A stretch of 64,000 nt of DNA, taken from positions 1 to 64,000 of the forward strand of contig NZ_CAIJCS010000016.1 in the NCBI RefSeq assembly GCF_903819165.1, written 5' to 3'. The stretch's first letter is position 1, and each line of letters starts with the position of its first letter. Below the pieces are notes generated by a model. The model ran no database searches, was not told the DNA's origin, and saw only the letters and a list, made by a program, of their open reading frames with translations. Shown piece by piece: positions 54,844 to 64,000 of the stretch. The stretch is from Aedoeadaptatus nemausensis (GTDB taxonomy: Bacteria; Bacillota; Clostridia; Tissierellales; Peptoniphilaceae). A program made the position numbers and the translations under genes.

Positions 54844-56178
54844 ATGGCATTTGATGTGCAAACACTTTGGAACGAGGCGTTTCAATTAATACTTAAAGAA
54901 AATCTCTACGATTCTCAGATTAATACCTGGTTTCGCCCCATAACGCCGGTTGCTCTTCAAGGAGATGAACTTATCCTTGGAGTTTCAAGGGAATTTGTCC
55001 TGAATCATCTGAAAAAAAATAATAATAATTACAAAAGTTTGATCCAACGGGTCGTAAAGGAAGTAAGCGGCGTAGATTATTCCATTCAGTTTACATTAAT
55101 CTCCGACCGCCCCGGCGATCCTATTCCGGTAGATTCTACAGCGGAAACTGTCTACCATTTAAATCCGAAATATACTTTTGATTCCTTCGTTGTAGGGCAA
55201 TCCAATCAATTTGCCCATGCGGCATCCCTCGCCGTAGCTGAAAATCCGAAAGAAGCTCACGCCAATCCTTTGTTTATCTACGGAGGCGTCGGTCTTGGAA
55301 AAACCCACTTAATGCACGCTATCGGTCATTTTATGCATCGAAATGACCCTACAAAACGGATTTTATACGTTACGAGCGAACAGTTTACCAATGAATTTAT
55401 CGCATCGATTCAAACCAATCGAAATGAAGAATTTCGTAGAAAATATCGCTCACAAGATCTTCTTTTAATAGACGATATTCAATTCATTGCCGATAAGGAA
55501 TCGACTATGGACGAGTTCTTCCATACATTTAATGAACTTCACGGCAGAGATAAACAGATCGTCCTGACAAGCGACAAACCTCCGAAGGATATTCAAAAAT
55601 TGGAGCAACGCTTGATTTCCCGTTTCGCATGGGGTCTCGTCGTAGATATTCAGGCACCGGATTTGGAAACGCGTATCGCTATTTTAAGGAATAAGGCGCA
55701 AAGCGACGGCTTCGACGTACCCGATGAGGTCATAAACTATATTGCCACTCATGTGAAAAGCAATATTCGTGAGCTGGAAGGAGCTTTGTCCCGGGTGACC
55801 GCTTACTCCAAGCTCACTACCGGCGTCATAACCGAAGAGACGGCGGCCTATGTTTTAAAAGATATTTACGAAAATAATAAGCCTACGCAAATTACGGTAT
55901 CCCATATAAAGGAAATCGTCGCAGAAAATTACAATATTACCGTGGAGCAAATGGACAGCAAAAAGCGTTCCAGACCCTTGGCCTATCCTCGTCAAATCGC
56001 CATGTACCTGACGCGGGAGATGACGGAACTGTCCCTTCCTAAAATCGGCCAGGAATTCGGCGGAAGAGATCATTCAACGGTTATTCATGCCTGTGATAAA
56101 ATTAGAAGCGATATAGAAAAAGATACGGAGCTCGCTGTGGAGATCGAATTTCTACAGGAGAAAATTCGGGGCAATTAG
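54844..56178 (+). CDS. dnaA: Chromosomal replication initiator DnaA
   Basis: 444 residues. Domain I (1-~80, WNEAFQLILKENLYDSQINTWF), AAA+ domain with Walker A GGVGLGKTHLMH and Walker B LLLIDDIQFI, the initiator-specific helix, and domain IV with GRDHSTVIHACDKI and the preceding basic helix that reads the DnaA box. Binds boxes on both sides of its own gene. GGGAG precedes the ATG. Confidence 0.98.
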   Translation: MAFDVQTLWNEAFQLILKENLYDSQINTWFRPITPVALQGDELILGVSREFVLNHLKKNNNNYKSLIQRVVKEVSGVDYSIQFTLISDRPGDPIPVDSTAETVYHLNPKYTFDSFVVGQSNQFAHAASLAVAENPKEAHANPLFIYGGVGLGKTHLMHAIGHFMHRNDPTKRILYVTSEQFTNEFIASIQTNRNEEFRRKYRSQDLLLIDDIQFIADKESTMDEFFHTFNELHGRDKQIVLTSDKPPKDIQKLEQRLISRFAWGLVVDIQAPDLETRIAILRNKAQSDGFDVPDEVINYIATHVKSNIRELEGALSRVTAYSKLTTGVITEETAAYVLKDIYENNKPTQITVSHIKEIVAENYNITVEQMDSKKRSRPLAYPRQIAMYLTREMTELSLPKIGQEFGGRDHSTVIHACDKIRSDIEKDTELAVEIEFLQEKIRGN

Positions 56179-56336
56179 AAACCCTGTGGATAAAACTGAG
56201 GGTGATACACGGAGTTATAAACACTCTATCCACAGACAGAACCCTGTGGATTTCTTTTTAGAATATTCTTTCCACACATTCACAGGCCCTACTACGAATA
56301 CGAAGTATTAATCTAAATATATAGAGGAGGTAAACC
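56179..56336. other. oriC, region between dnaA and dnaN (probable unwinding site)
   Basis: Holds DnaA boxes TGTGGATAA (56185-56193, perfect), CTATCCACA (56225-56233) and TGTGGATTT (56245-56253). These are followed by a CTACTACGAATACGAAG stretch that could be a DnaA-trio element and by an A/T-only stretch up to 56325. The arrangement matches the bipartite origin of B. subtilis. Confidence 0.8.
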
Positions 56337-57434
56337 TTGAAATTTCAAATTGATAAATCAGCTCTAGCATCGATCGTTTCCATTGTATCGAGAGCGATTT
56401 CTTCCAAAACCAATATGCAAATATTGGAAGGTCTTTATATGGAAGCAAAGGACGGAAAATTAACTCTTCGCGCGACAGATACGGAAATTTCTATGGAATC
56501 TCAACATTCATGTTTTGTAGAAGAAGAAGGAAGTATCGTCTTAAACGCCTCCTTGTTCGGCGATATCGTACGAAAACTTCCCTCGGCTATGGTACACATT
56601 GAGAGTGAAGGTCAAAAACTTTCCCTTACATGTGAACAATCTCATTTCGAAATAATGGGACAAAATCCGGATGAATATCCTCAGCTTCCCGAGCTTGGCG
56701 GAAGTGAAAAAATTGTCGTAACCGGTGAATCGCTTTTAAAAGCCTTTAAAGAGACGCAATTTGCCACGAGTAACGACGATATGCGCATCGTCTTAACCGG
56801 CGTCTTATTAGATGTAACGAAAGAAAATATTACATTTGTGGCTCTCGACGGTTACCGCATGGCCATGAGCAAAATTCAAGGGGAGCAGGATGTCATTCGA
56901 GATCTTATCCTGCCCGCGCGAAGTGTCTCTGAAATTTCGAAATTAATCGATGAAAACAAGACCCTTGTTCTGGAAATCGGAAACAATCATATATTGATTC
57001 AATTCGACGAGACGAAGTTCTTTACCAAGCTCTTAAACGGAGAATTTTTCCAATACAACAGCTTGATTCGAAAAGATCACGATATGGAGCTTTTAGTGGA
57101 ACGCAAACCCTTTATGGCCGCTTTAGAGCGCGCCAGTCTTATGACGGGAAAAGAACGCAACGGCCTCGTAAAACTCGATATTCACGATGATGTCATCGAA
57201 ATCCTTTCCAATTCGGAAGTGGGGAAAGTTCACGAAACCGTAAAGGCGGAGAAAACCGGAAAAGATCTCGCCATCGCCTTCAACGCTCGTTATTTACTCG
57301 AGGGAATTCGCGTAATAGAAGAGGATACGATTAAAATGGGCTTTACCGATGCAGTCAATCCCTGCATTATCACCCCTGCAGACGGGGAAGAGTACCTTTA
57401 CCTCGTCTTACCCGTCAGGTTGGCTAATCTATGA
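56337..57434 (+). CDS. dnaN: DNA polymerase III beta subunit (sliding clamp)
   Basis: 365 residues in three similar domains of ~120. Clamps polymerase to DNA. Starts at TTG with GAGGAGG 7 nt upstream. The C terminus ends YLVLPVRLANL, the family-typical PxR-L ending that forms the edge of the protein-binding pocket. First gene after the origin in the plus-strand operon. Confidence 0.97.
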   Translation: MKFQIDKSALASIVSIVSRAISSKTNMQILEGLYMEAKDGKLTLRATDTEISMESQHSCFVEEEGSIVLNASLFGDIVRKLPSAMVHIESEGQKLSLTCEQSHFEIMGQNPDEYPQLPELGGSEKIVVTGESLLKAFKETQFATSNDDMRIVLTGVLLDVTKENITFVALDGYRMAMSKIQGEQDVIRDLILPARSVSEISKLIDENKTLVLEIGNNHILIQFDETKFFTKLLNGEFFQYNSLIRKDHDMELLVERKPFMAALERASLMTGKERNGLVKLDIHDDVIEILSNSEVGKVHETVKAEKTGKDLAIAFNARYLLEGIRVIEEDTIKMGFTDAVNPCIITPADGEEYLYLVLPVRLANL

Positions 57435-57634
57435 TTATAAAAACAGACTTTATTAAACTGGACAGTTTTTTAAAACTCATGACGTGGGTAGAATCCGGCG
57501 GCATGGCGAAAATGGTTATAAGCGACGGCATTGTCTTCGTCAATGGAGAGCGAGAAACAAGAAGAGGCAGGAAACTTTATCCCGGCGATATGGTAGAGAT
57601 GATGGGAATGAAGGAAACTGTAGAAAGAGAGTAA
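57431..57634 (+). CDS. S4-domain RNA-binding protein (YaaA/RlbA-like)
   Basis: 67 residues with an S4 fold: FIKLDSFLKLMTWVESGGMAK and VFVNGERETRRGRKLYPGD. Conserved between dnaN and recF in Firmicutes; probably binds ribosomal RNA. The ATG overlaps the dnaN stop (ATGA). Confidence 0.9.
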   Translation: MIIKTDFIKLDSFLKLMTWVESGGMAKMVISDGIVFVNGERETRRGRKLYPGDMVEMMGMKETVERE

Positions 57635-57703
57635 TTCTTTAGCTTTGTACAAATCGAACATTTGTACTATACTAGAGGAATATAGAGTCTGCAGGAGGTA
57701 GGC

Positions 57704-58762
57704 ATGTTTGTTAAAACGCTGGATATGGTGAGCTTTCGAAACCACGATCACCTATCCATGACCTTCGGCGAGGAGATGTACCGCCTGATCGGGCCCAACG
57801 GCCTGGGAAAAACCAATTTTTTAGAAGGCATCTACGTCTCCATGACCGGTCGAAGTTTTAGAACCAATGCCTTAAAAGAAGTGATTACCTTCGGTGAAGA
57901 ATACAGCTATCTCGCATCGACGGTTCAGATCGATGCTTTCGACCACAAGATGGAGCTGACGGTTAAGGAAGACGGGAAACACTATATGCGCGACAATAAT
58001 CCCATCAAACGGGCCAAAGATTATGGCCGGGGACTGGGCGTAGTAGTGTTCGAACCGAAACATCTTCAAATGATTCAAGGCTCTCCCTCCGGGAGACGCA
58101 GCTTTTTAGATGATATGCTTCGCATGATATCTCCCGCTTATGATGAGAGTTATAGCGGCTATTACCACGTACTCTATCAACGAAATTATGTACTTAGGAA
58201 ATTAAAAGAACCGTCTTTATTGGATGTGTACGACCGACGACTATCAGCTTATGCTACGGTTTTGTTGAAAGAACGTTTAAGGTTTTTAAAGCGCATGGCA
58301 CCGAGCGTCTCTAAATATTATGAGATTATATCGGGGGATCGGGAAATACTGGAAATACGCTATAAATCGTCTTTTCCCGTTATGCGTATCGAAGACCTCG
58401 AATCGGAGTTTTACGAAAGCTTAAAATCATCTCGAGAATCGGATCGCGAGCGCGGCAGAACGGGGATAGGACCTCATTTAGACGATCTTTCTTTTTTGCT
58501 GGACGGTGTGGAGGCTAAGAAATATGCATCTACCGGTCAAGTGCGGAGCATCGTTTTGGCTTTAAAGTGTTTGGAAATCGAGCGAGTAGACGATTTTTTA
58601 GGGAGCGCTCCGGTGGTTTTACTCGACGATGTCTTGTCGGAACTGGACGATATGCGGCGGGACGTGCTCTTGTCGGAAATAAAGGGACAGTGTTTTATAA
58701 CGTCGGCGGAAGAAATAAATAGTCTTAAACAAAGGTCTACGGCTATCGATTTAAATAGATAA
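57704..58762 (+). CDS. recF: DNA replication and repair protein RecF
   Basis: 352 residues, SMC-like ATPase. Walker A LIGPNGLGKTNFLEGI, signature region STGQVRSIVLALKC and Walker B VVLLDDVLSELDD. Loads RecA at gaps. AGGAGG precedes the ATG. Confidence 0.96.
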   Translation: MFVKTLDMVSFRNHDHLSMTFGEEMYRLIGPNGLGKTNFLEGIYVSMTGRSFRTNALKEVITFGEEYSYLASTVQIDAFDHKMELTVKEDGKHYMRDNNPIKRAKDYGRGLGVVVFEPKHLQMIQGSPSGRRSFLDDMLRMISPAYDESYSGYYHVLYQRNYVLRKLKEPSLLDVYDRRLSAYATVLLKERLRFLKRMAPSVSKYYEIISGDREILEIRYKSSFPVMRIEDLESEFYESLKSSRESDRERGRTGIGPHLDDLSFLLDGVEAKKYASTGQVRSIVLALKCLEIERVDDFLGSAPVVLLDDVLSELDDMRRDVLLSEIKGQCFITSAEEINSLKQRSTAIDLNR

Positions 58763-58789
58763 GGTTTCTTTGCGGTTTTAGGAGGATTT

Positions 58790-60709
58790 ATGGTTAAGGG
58801 AAACGAATATAATTCCAGTAATATACAGGTACTGACCGGTTTAGATCCGGTGCGTAAGCGCCCGGGGATGTACATCGGCTCGACAGGAGCAAAAGGGCTC
58901 CATCACCTGGTATATGAAGTTGTGGACAACTCCATCGACGAGATCTTGGCGGGACGATGCGATCAGGTTATCGTCGAACTTCACGAAGACGGTTCCGTCA
59001 GCGTATCGGATAATGGTAGCGGGATCCCCGTCGATATTCATCCTCAGACAAAAAAGAGTACGGTGGAAACGGTCTTAACCATTCTCCACGCCGGCGGTAA
59101 ATTTAATAGCGACGCCTATAAAGTCTCCGGGGGCCTTCACGGCGTCGGGGTTTCTGTCGTCAATGCCCTTTCGAAGAAATTAGTGGCCCATGTAAAACGG
59201 GAAGGAAAGGCCTTTGAACAAAGTTTTTCCCGCGGAAAACCTACCTCTTCTTTGGAAGTCGTTGAGGAAAATGTTAAAGAAACCGGAACGACCATTACCT
59301 TCTGGCCCGATGAAGAAATTTTCACCGAAACTGTAGAATTAAATAAAGAAACCTTGGCCCGCCGTTTCCGGGAGATGGCCTTTTTAAATAAAGGCGCCTA
59401 TATCGAATTTATCGATCATCGTCCTGAAAAAGAATTTAAAGAGATTTATCATTATAAGGGCGGCATCCAATCCTACGTGGAATACATTAACCGCAATAAA
59501 AAACCTATTCACGATAAAATCCTCTACATCGACGAAATCGAAGAAGGTACGGATGTGGAAATCGCCATTCAATACACTGACGGCTATCGGGAGACGGTTT
59601 TAACTTTTGCCAATAATATTAATACGGAAGAAGGGGGAACCCATCTTTCCGGCTTCAGAAGTGCTCTAACGAAGAGCATTAATGAATATGGCAGAAAGTA
59701 TAATTACATCAAGGAAAAAGAAGAAAATCTCTCCGGTGAAGACGTGCGGGAGGGAATCAGTGCGGTTATCAGCGTCAAGCTTCCCGATCCTCAATTCGAA
59801 GGACAGACCAAGGCGAAGCTCGGAAATTCCGAAACCCGTTCCATCGTAGAGAGAGTAGTGAACAATAATCTCTCCACTTTCCTCGAGGAAAATCCGAAAA
59901 TCGGAAAGATTATTTTAACTAAGGCCCTTTCCGCTCGCCGGGCGAGGGAAGCCGCTCGAAAAGCCAGAGATTTAACCCGCAAACGCTCGATTTTAGACAA
60001 TACGCCGCTCCCGGGCAAGCTCTTCGATTGTCAAAGTAACGACAACGACATCACCGAGATCTTCCTGGTGGAAGGGGACTCTGCCGGCGGCAGTGCCAAG
60101 GGCGGAAGAGACAGTAGTTATCAGGCGATTTTACCCCTTCGCGGTAAGATTATGAATGTGGAAAAAGCGCGTATGGACAGAGTTTTAAACTCCAATGAAA
60201 TTCGCGCCATGATCACCGCTTTCGGAACCGGGGTGGATAAAGAGTTCGATATTGAAAAATTACGCTACGGCAAGATCATTATTATGACCGATGCCGACGT
60301 AGACGGCGCCCATATTCAGACCTTACTTTTAACTTTCTTCTTCCGTCATTTGCCGGAACTTATCGAAGAAGGTCACGTTTTTGTGGCCAGACCGCCTCTT
60401 TACGGTGTTAAGCGGGGATCGAAAGTCCTGGAATACTGCTATAACGAGGAAGAACTGAAGGATGCCTTGAATCGTCTGGGCAGAAACAACAATTTAAAAA
60501 TCGGCCGATACAAAGGTCTCGGTGAAATGAATGCCGAGGAACTTTGGGAAACCACGATGAATCCGGAACACAGAGTGTTGCTCCGAGTGGAAGTGGAAGA
60601 TGCCCAAGCCGCCGATGAAGTCTTTTCCATGCTTATGGGCCAGGAAGTGGCGCCGCGCCGGGAATTTATTGAAGAAAACGCGATCTATGCGGAAAATATA
60701 GACGCTTAG
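58790..60709 (+). CDS. gyrB: DNA gyrase subunit B
   Basis: 639 residues. GHKL ATPase (YEVVDNSIDEILAG, DNGSGIPVD and GLHGVGVSVVNALS), transducer, and Toprim domain with EGDSAGGSAKGGRD and DADVDGAHI. AGGAGG precedes the ATG. The quinolone-relevant region GRDSSYQ keeps the acidic residue found in sensitive Gram-positive enzymes. Confidence 0.97.
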   Translation: MVKGNEYNSSNIQVLTGLDPVRKRPGMYIGSTGAKGLHHLVYEVVDNSIDEILAGRCDQVIVELHEDGSVSVSDNGSGIPVDIHPQTKKSTVETVLTILHAGGKFNSDAYKVSGGLHGVGVSVVNALSKKLVAHVKREGKAFEQSFSRGKPTSSLEVVEENVKETGTTITFWPDEEIFTETVELNKETLARRFREMAFLNKGAYIEFIDHRPEKEFKEIYHYKGGIQSYVEYINRNKKPIHDKILYIDEIEEGTDVEIAIQYTDGYRETVLTFANNINTEEGGTHLSGFRSALTKSINEYGRKYNYIKEKEENLSGEDVREGISAVISVKLPDPQFEGQTKAKLGNSETRSIVERVVNNNLSTFLEENPKIGKIILTKALSARRAREAARKARDLTRKRSILDNTPLPGKLFDCQSNDNDITEIFLVEGDSAGGSAKGGRDSSYQAILPLRGKIMNVEKARMDRVLNSNEIRAMITAFGTGVDKEFDIEKLRYGKIIIMTDADVDGAHIQTLLLTFFFRHLPELIEEGHVFVARPPLYGVKRGSKVLEYCYNEEELKDALNRLGRNNNLKIGRYKGLGEMNAEELWETTMNPEHRVLLRVEVEDAQAADEVFSMLMGQEVAPRREFIEENAIYAENIDA

Positions 60710-60718
60710 GAGGAAACA

Positions 60719-63145
60719 GTGGCAAAATTTGCAAATCAACACGGAATACAAGACGTCGTATTAGAAGACGCCATGAAAAAAGCCTATCTGGAATACTCCA
60801 TGAGCGTCATCGTCGCCCGTGCGCTTCCCGATGTGCGGGACGGTTTGAAACCCGTTCATCGCCGTATTCTATTCGGCATGCAGCAACAAGGTTTATCTGC
60901 CGATAAACCCCACCGTAAAAGTGCTCGTCTTGTCGGGGATGTAATGGGTAAGTATCACCCTCACGGCGACTTTTCGATTTACGAGGCTATCGTACGCTTG
61001 GCACAAGATTTCAATATTCGCTATCCCTTAGCCGACGGCCAGGGGAACTTCGGTTCCATGGACGGGGACAGCGCCGCCGCCATGCGGTATACCGAGGTGC
61101 GTATGTCCAAGCTCGCCGCGGAAATGCTCAGGGATCTCAATAAAGATACGGTAGATTTCGTACCGAACTTCGACGAAGAACTTATGGAACCTGCCGTCCT
61201 GCCGGCGAGATTTCCCAATCTTCTCGTCAACGGATCGGCGGGGATCGCCGTCGGAATGGCGACCAATATGGCGCCTCACAATATGAACGAATCCATCGAC
61301 GGCGTCATCGCCTACATGGATAATCCGGACATTACCCTGGAAGAGTTGATGACCCATATTAAAGGACCCGATTTTCCCACCGGCGCCTTTATTATGGGGC
61401 GGGAAGGCATAAAAGAAGCTTATAAAACGGGGCGAGGCAAGATTAAAGTGCGAGCTCGTGCGGAAATCGAACCCATTCGGAGCAAACATCAAATCGTCGT
61501 TACGGAAGTGCCTTATCAAGTGAATAAAGCGCGAGTCGTGGAAAAAATCGCCGAACTCGTTAAAGATAAAAAGATCAACGGCATTTCCGATATTCGCGAT
61601 GAATCTAACCGCCGCGGCGTACGTCTCGTCATCGAACTTAAGCGGGACAGTAATCCCAATGTGGTTTTAAATCAGCTTTATAAGGAAACTCAATTACAAA
61701 TTACCTTCGGTATCATTAACCTCGCCTTGGTCGACGGTGTGCCGAAAGAGTTGAGTTTGAAGGAACTTATTCACTACTATGTCATGCATCAGCGCGATGT
61801 AGTCACTCGCCGTACTGTTTTCGATTTAGACAAGGCGAAAGCCCGCGTCCACATTATCGAAGGTTTAAAACTCGCCATCGACCACATCGACGAGATTATC
61901 GAAATCGTCAAAAGCTATCGTACCGACGAAGAAATCAAGGCGAAATTTACCGAACGTTTCGGCCTCACCGATGTTCAGGGCCAAGCGATTTTAGATATGC
62001 GCATCAAGCGTTTAAGCGGCCTGCAAGTTGAAAAACTCAACGAAGAACACGAAGAACTTCTCCTCCTCATCGAGGAATTGGAAGCTATTTTGGCGGATCC
62101 CGAGGTGCTGGACAACACGATTAAAGGGGAACTTTTAGAGATCAAGGAAAAATACGGCGATCTTCGCCGCACGGTCATTACAAAATCCGACGGCGATGTA
62201 GACGATATCGACCTTATCGAAGATGAGGAAATCGTCGTGACGCTGACGAACTCCGGCTATATTAAACGTATGCCCGAGGGAACTTACAAACCTCAACATC
62301 GCGGCGGCCAAGGAATCAGCGCCCTCAATAAAAAATCCGACGATTTCGTTACGAGCCTCTTTATTACCACTACCTTGGATACGATTTTATTCTTTACCGA
62401 TAAGGGAAGAGTGTATAAAAAACTCGCCTACGAAATTCCTGCGGCGAGTCGCAATGCCAAGGGAATGGCTATTGTCAATCTCTTGCCTTTAGAAGAAGAT
62501 GAAAAGATTCAAGCTATTATTCCCATTTCGGAAGTACAGGAAAATGATCACTTGGTACTTCTTACAAAAGAAGGCTATATTAAGCGTACCAAGATGGAAG
62601 AATACGAAAATATCCGCAAAAACGGCTTAATCGCCATGAATTTAAGAGAGGGTGACGAAGTGATCGGCGGTCGTCAAACCAAGGGCGACGAAGAATTGAT
62701 CATCGTCACGAAAAAAGGTATGTCCCTTCGCTTAAAAGAAGAAGATATTCGAGCCCAAGGCCGCACCGCTATGGGCGTCATCGGTATTCGTCTCGACGAC
62801 GATGACGAAGTGGTAAGCTTTGTCGGCGTAAAGGACGGCAGTACTCTGGCGGTTATGAGTGAAAACGGATACGGTAAGCGTACGAATATGAGTGAATACA
62901 GCGCCCAAAACCGCGGAGGCAAGGGACTCATCACCTATCGAATTAAAGAAAAAACGGGCGATGTCGTGGCGGCCAAGGCTTTAAACGATAACGATCAAAT
63001 TATGATGATCACAGAAGACGGCTCGATTATTCGCCTATTGGCGGAATCTATCTCCTCCTTAGGACGGGCGACGAGCGGCGTGAAGCTAATGAATATTAAA
63101 GACAGCACCATTGTCGCCGTGGCGGAATATGTAGGCGAAGAATAA
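60719..63145 (+). CDS. gyrA: DNA gyrase subunit A
   Basis: 808 residues. GTG start with AGGAGG about 6 nt upstream. The catalytic Tyr is in [11 protein letters not shown]; the C-terminal beta-pinwheel carries the GyrA box in [16 protein letters not shown]. In the quinolone-determining region the sequence is [19 protein letters not shown], so the residue equal to E. coli Ser83 (residue 85 here, codon TTT at 60971-60973) is Phe instead of Ser. The next residue and the Glu at the Asp87 position are as in sensitive enzymes. Spaced 9 nt from gyrB. Confidence 0.97.
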   Translation: MAKFANQHGIQDVVLEDAMKKAYLEYSMSVIVARALPDVRDGLKPVHRRILFGMQQQGLSADKPHRKSARLVGDVMGKYHPHGDFSIYEAIVRLAQDFNIRYPLADGQGNFGSMDGDSAAAMRYTEVRMSKLAAEMLRDLNKDTVDFVPNFDEELMEPAVLPARFPNLLVNGSAGIAVGMATNMAPHNMNESIDGVIAYMDNPDITLEELMTHIKGPDFPTGAFIMGREGIKEAYKTGRGKIKVRARAEIEPIRSKHQIVVTEVPYQVNKARVVEKIAELVKDKKINGISDIRDESNRRGVRLVIELKRDSNPNVVLNQLYKETQLQITFGIINLALVDGVPKELSLKELIHYYVMHQRDVVTRRTVFDLDKAKARVHIIEGLKLAIDHIDEIIEIVKSYRTDEEIKAKFTERFGLTDVQGQAILDMRIKRLSGLQVEKLNEEHEELLLLIEELEAILADPEVLDNTIKGELLEIKEKYGDLRRTVITKSDGDVDDIDLIEDEEIVVTLTNSGYIKRMPEGTYKPQHRGGQGISALNKKSDDFVTSLFITTTLDTILFFTDKGRVYKKLAYEIPAASRNAKGMAIVNLLPLEEDEKIQAIIPISEVQENDHLVLLTKEGYIKRTKMEEYENIRKNGLIAMNLREGDEVIGGRQTKGDEELIIVTKKGMSLRLKEEDIRAQGRTAMGVIGIRLDDDDEVVSFVGVKDGSTLAVMSENGYGKRTNMSEYSAQNRGGKGLITYRIKEKTGDVVAAKALNDNDQIMMITEDGSIIRLLAESISSLGRATSGVKLMNIKDSTIVAVAEYVGEE

Positions 63146-63204
63146 AAAAGTATAGATAGTATTTCACAATGACCCTATACTATACTTAGAAAGAGGAGGC
63201 GCTT

Positions 63205-63519
63205 ATGTTTGAACTGGATGTAAAAAATAGTGGCGACGAGCTGCTTCTTACTTTAAGCGGCGAAATGGATATGTACTATACGCCGAAGTTTAAAGAAGAG
63301 GCGCTTCAGGCCTATAATGAAAACCCGAGAGATATTGTCATCGACGCTAAAAAGCTTGATTATCTGGATTCTACCGGCTTAGGCGGTTTTATTCACTTGA
63401 TGAACGCCGTGAAACAAAACGGCCACACCATTACCTTGGTGGACTTACAGCCCAATGTAAAAAAATTGTTTACTATCACGAAGCTGGATAAATTATTCCA
63501 ATTAAAAGGAGAGGCATAA
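63205..63519 (+). CDS. STAS domain anti-sigma factor antagonist (RsbV/SpoIIAA-like)
   Basis: 104 residues. One STAS domain with the phosphorylation-site motif DYLDSTGLGGFIHLM (Ser in DST). Binds the anti-sigma factor when unphosphorylated and so frees the sigma factor. AGAGGAGGCG precedes the ATG. First of a three-gene set with an RsbW-like protein and a sigma factor, located directly behind gyrA. Confidence 0.9.
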   Translation: MFELDVKNSGDELLLTLSGEMDMYYTPKFKEEALQAYNENPRDIVIDAKKLDYLDSTGLGGFIHLMNAVKQNGHTITLVDLQPNVKKLFTITKLDKLFQLKGEA

Positions 63520-63875
63520 TGGATAACAAAGTCTATATGACGATTCCTGCGAAACCTCGCTTTTTATCTCTTGCTCGTTTAGCAGCTTCGGGCATTTGCG
63601 TCGGTGTGGACATCGATATGGATACTCTCTCCGATATTCGTCTGCTCCTGACGGAAAGTTGCAATCTTTCCTTTGAAATCGGCGAAAGAGAGGCTATCGA
63701 TATCGTCTTAATGCCGGAAGACGATGGGATTCGTTTCAGCGTTTCGGGGGTTCGTAAAGAGCGCGTCGATTCCGATGAATCCCTTCAAATTACGGAGATG
63801 ATTATCGAATCCTTAGCCGACGAGCTCACATACGACGAGGATAAGATCATCGTTTACAAAAATTTCGGAGTTTAA
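63519..63875 (+). CDS. RsbW/SpoIIAB-like anti-sigma factor with degraded kinase motifs
   Basis: 118 residues, shorter than the ~145-160 of RsbW. The N-terminal half matches the family (IPAKPRFLSLARLAASGICVGV and DIRLLLTESCNLSFEIG, the N-box region). The later ATP-binding boxes DxGxG and GxGLxL are not visible; the sequence there is DGIRFSVSGVRKERV. It could still bind the sigma factor but probably does not phosphorylate. The ATG overlaps the STAS gene stop (TAATG). Confidence 0.8.
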   Translation: MDNKVYMTIPAKPRFLSLARLAASGICVGVDIDMDTLSDIRLLLTESCNLSFEIGEREAIDIVLMPEDDGIRFSVSGVRKERVDSDESLQITEMIIESLADELTYDEDKIIVYKNFGV

Positions 63876-63876
63876 T

Positions 63877-64000
63877 ATGGACAGACAAGCCTATGACAGC
63901 ATGGACAAACCCCTTTCCAAGGAAGAGCGAAAGGCATTATTTGCGGAATATGCTGAAACCGGCGAAAAAGAAATTCGAGATATTTTAATTGAGGAACATC
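63877..64000 (+). CDS. RNA polymerase sigma factor (SigB/SigF type), 5' part
   Basis: First 41 codons, cut by the window edge: SMDKPLSKEERKALFAEYAE and EKEIRDILIEEH. This is the start of a sigma-70 group region 1.2/2 as in SigB/SigF. It begins 1 nt after the stop of the anti-sigma gene. Identity rests partly on the STAS-RsbW context. Confidence 0.8.
   Translation, partial: MDRQAYDSMDKPLSKEERKALFAEYAETGEKEIRDILIEEH

Noticed and set aside
63146-63190. Inverted AAGTATAG / CTATACTT in front of the STAS gene as a terminator
   Set aside because: No T run follows on either strand; it may be an operator, but the evidence is too thin to annotate.

Overview
The window looks like the replication-origin region of a low-to-moderate GC Firmicutes chromosome. 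The gene order rpmH-rnpA-yidD-yidC-jag-mnmE-mnmG-rsmG, parA-parB, dnaA-dnaN-S4-recF-gyrB-gyrA is the classic Gram-positive oriC neighbourhood. A sufCBDSU operon, a type III glutamine synthetase, a ~480-residue ProRS behind a T-box, and an F420-ligase-like protein without other F420 genes suggest an anaerobic Clostridia/Tissierellia lineage, possibly Peptoniphilaceae. That placement is inference. oriC lies at about 54.4-56.3 kb. Everything just left of it is on the minus strand and everything to its right is on the plus strand, as expected for leading-strand bias.

Layout. 0-5 kb: a degV/fakB gene whose 3' end and terminator are tandemly copied three more times, a lipoprotein, and an MFS-M20 peptidase operon. 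5.2-11.8 kb: an AT-richer accessory block on the minus strand. It holds a tightly coupled four-gene operon (CoiA-like zinc-finger protein, coiled-coil protein with a degenerate ATPase-like domain, an unrecognised 332-residue protein, and a small gene that may be frameshifted), followed by a nuclease-helicase of the DUF2075 type. This is the best candidate for an undescribed, possibly defensive, system. 11.9-15.2 kb: a CmpB-like membrane protein, gene remnants, and a 1380-bp ISL3-family element with an amber codon in its transposase. The element interrupts a gene remnant just upstream of a DUF4926 gene. The downstream flank of guaA ends here.

15.2-26.7 kb: nucleotide and nitrogen metabolism (guaA; glnN-pyrG-nudix), an XRE-cupin regulator, T-box-proS, a GT-C-like membrane protein, an F420-ligase-like protein and a CC/Se-motif protein. 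26.9-29.9 kb: an AT-rich YxlEFG-like ABC transporter module with its own XRE regulator. 30-35 kb: cell-wall genes (murJ, amidase, NamZ-like muramidase) and a MarR regulator. 35.2-40 kb: the suf Fe-S assembly operon, divergent from mutY-nudix-DUF1275. mutY and a later nuclease gene appear to be leaderless. 42.4-48 kb: an ArsC-like protein lacking its cysteine, a secreted nuclease, and a parA-parB-phzF-fchA-dagK operon with three parS-like sites, one of them inside a 46-bp perfect palindrome.

48-54.4 kb: tRNA/rRNA modification and membrane-insertion genes. 54.4-56.3 kb: oriC on both sides of dnaA. 56.3-63.1 kb: dnaN to gyrA; GyrA carries Phe at the position equivalent to E. coli Ser83, a known fluoroquinolone-resistance change. 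63.2-64 kb: an STAS antagonist, a degenerate RsbW-like protein and the start of a sigma factor. No rRNA, tRNA or CRISPR array was seen.
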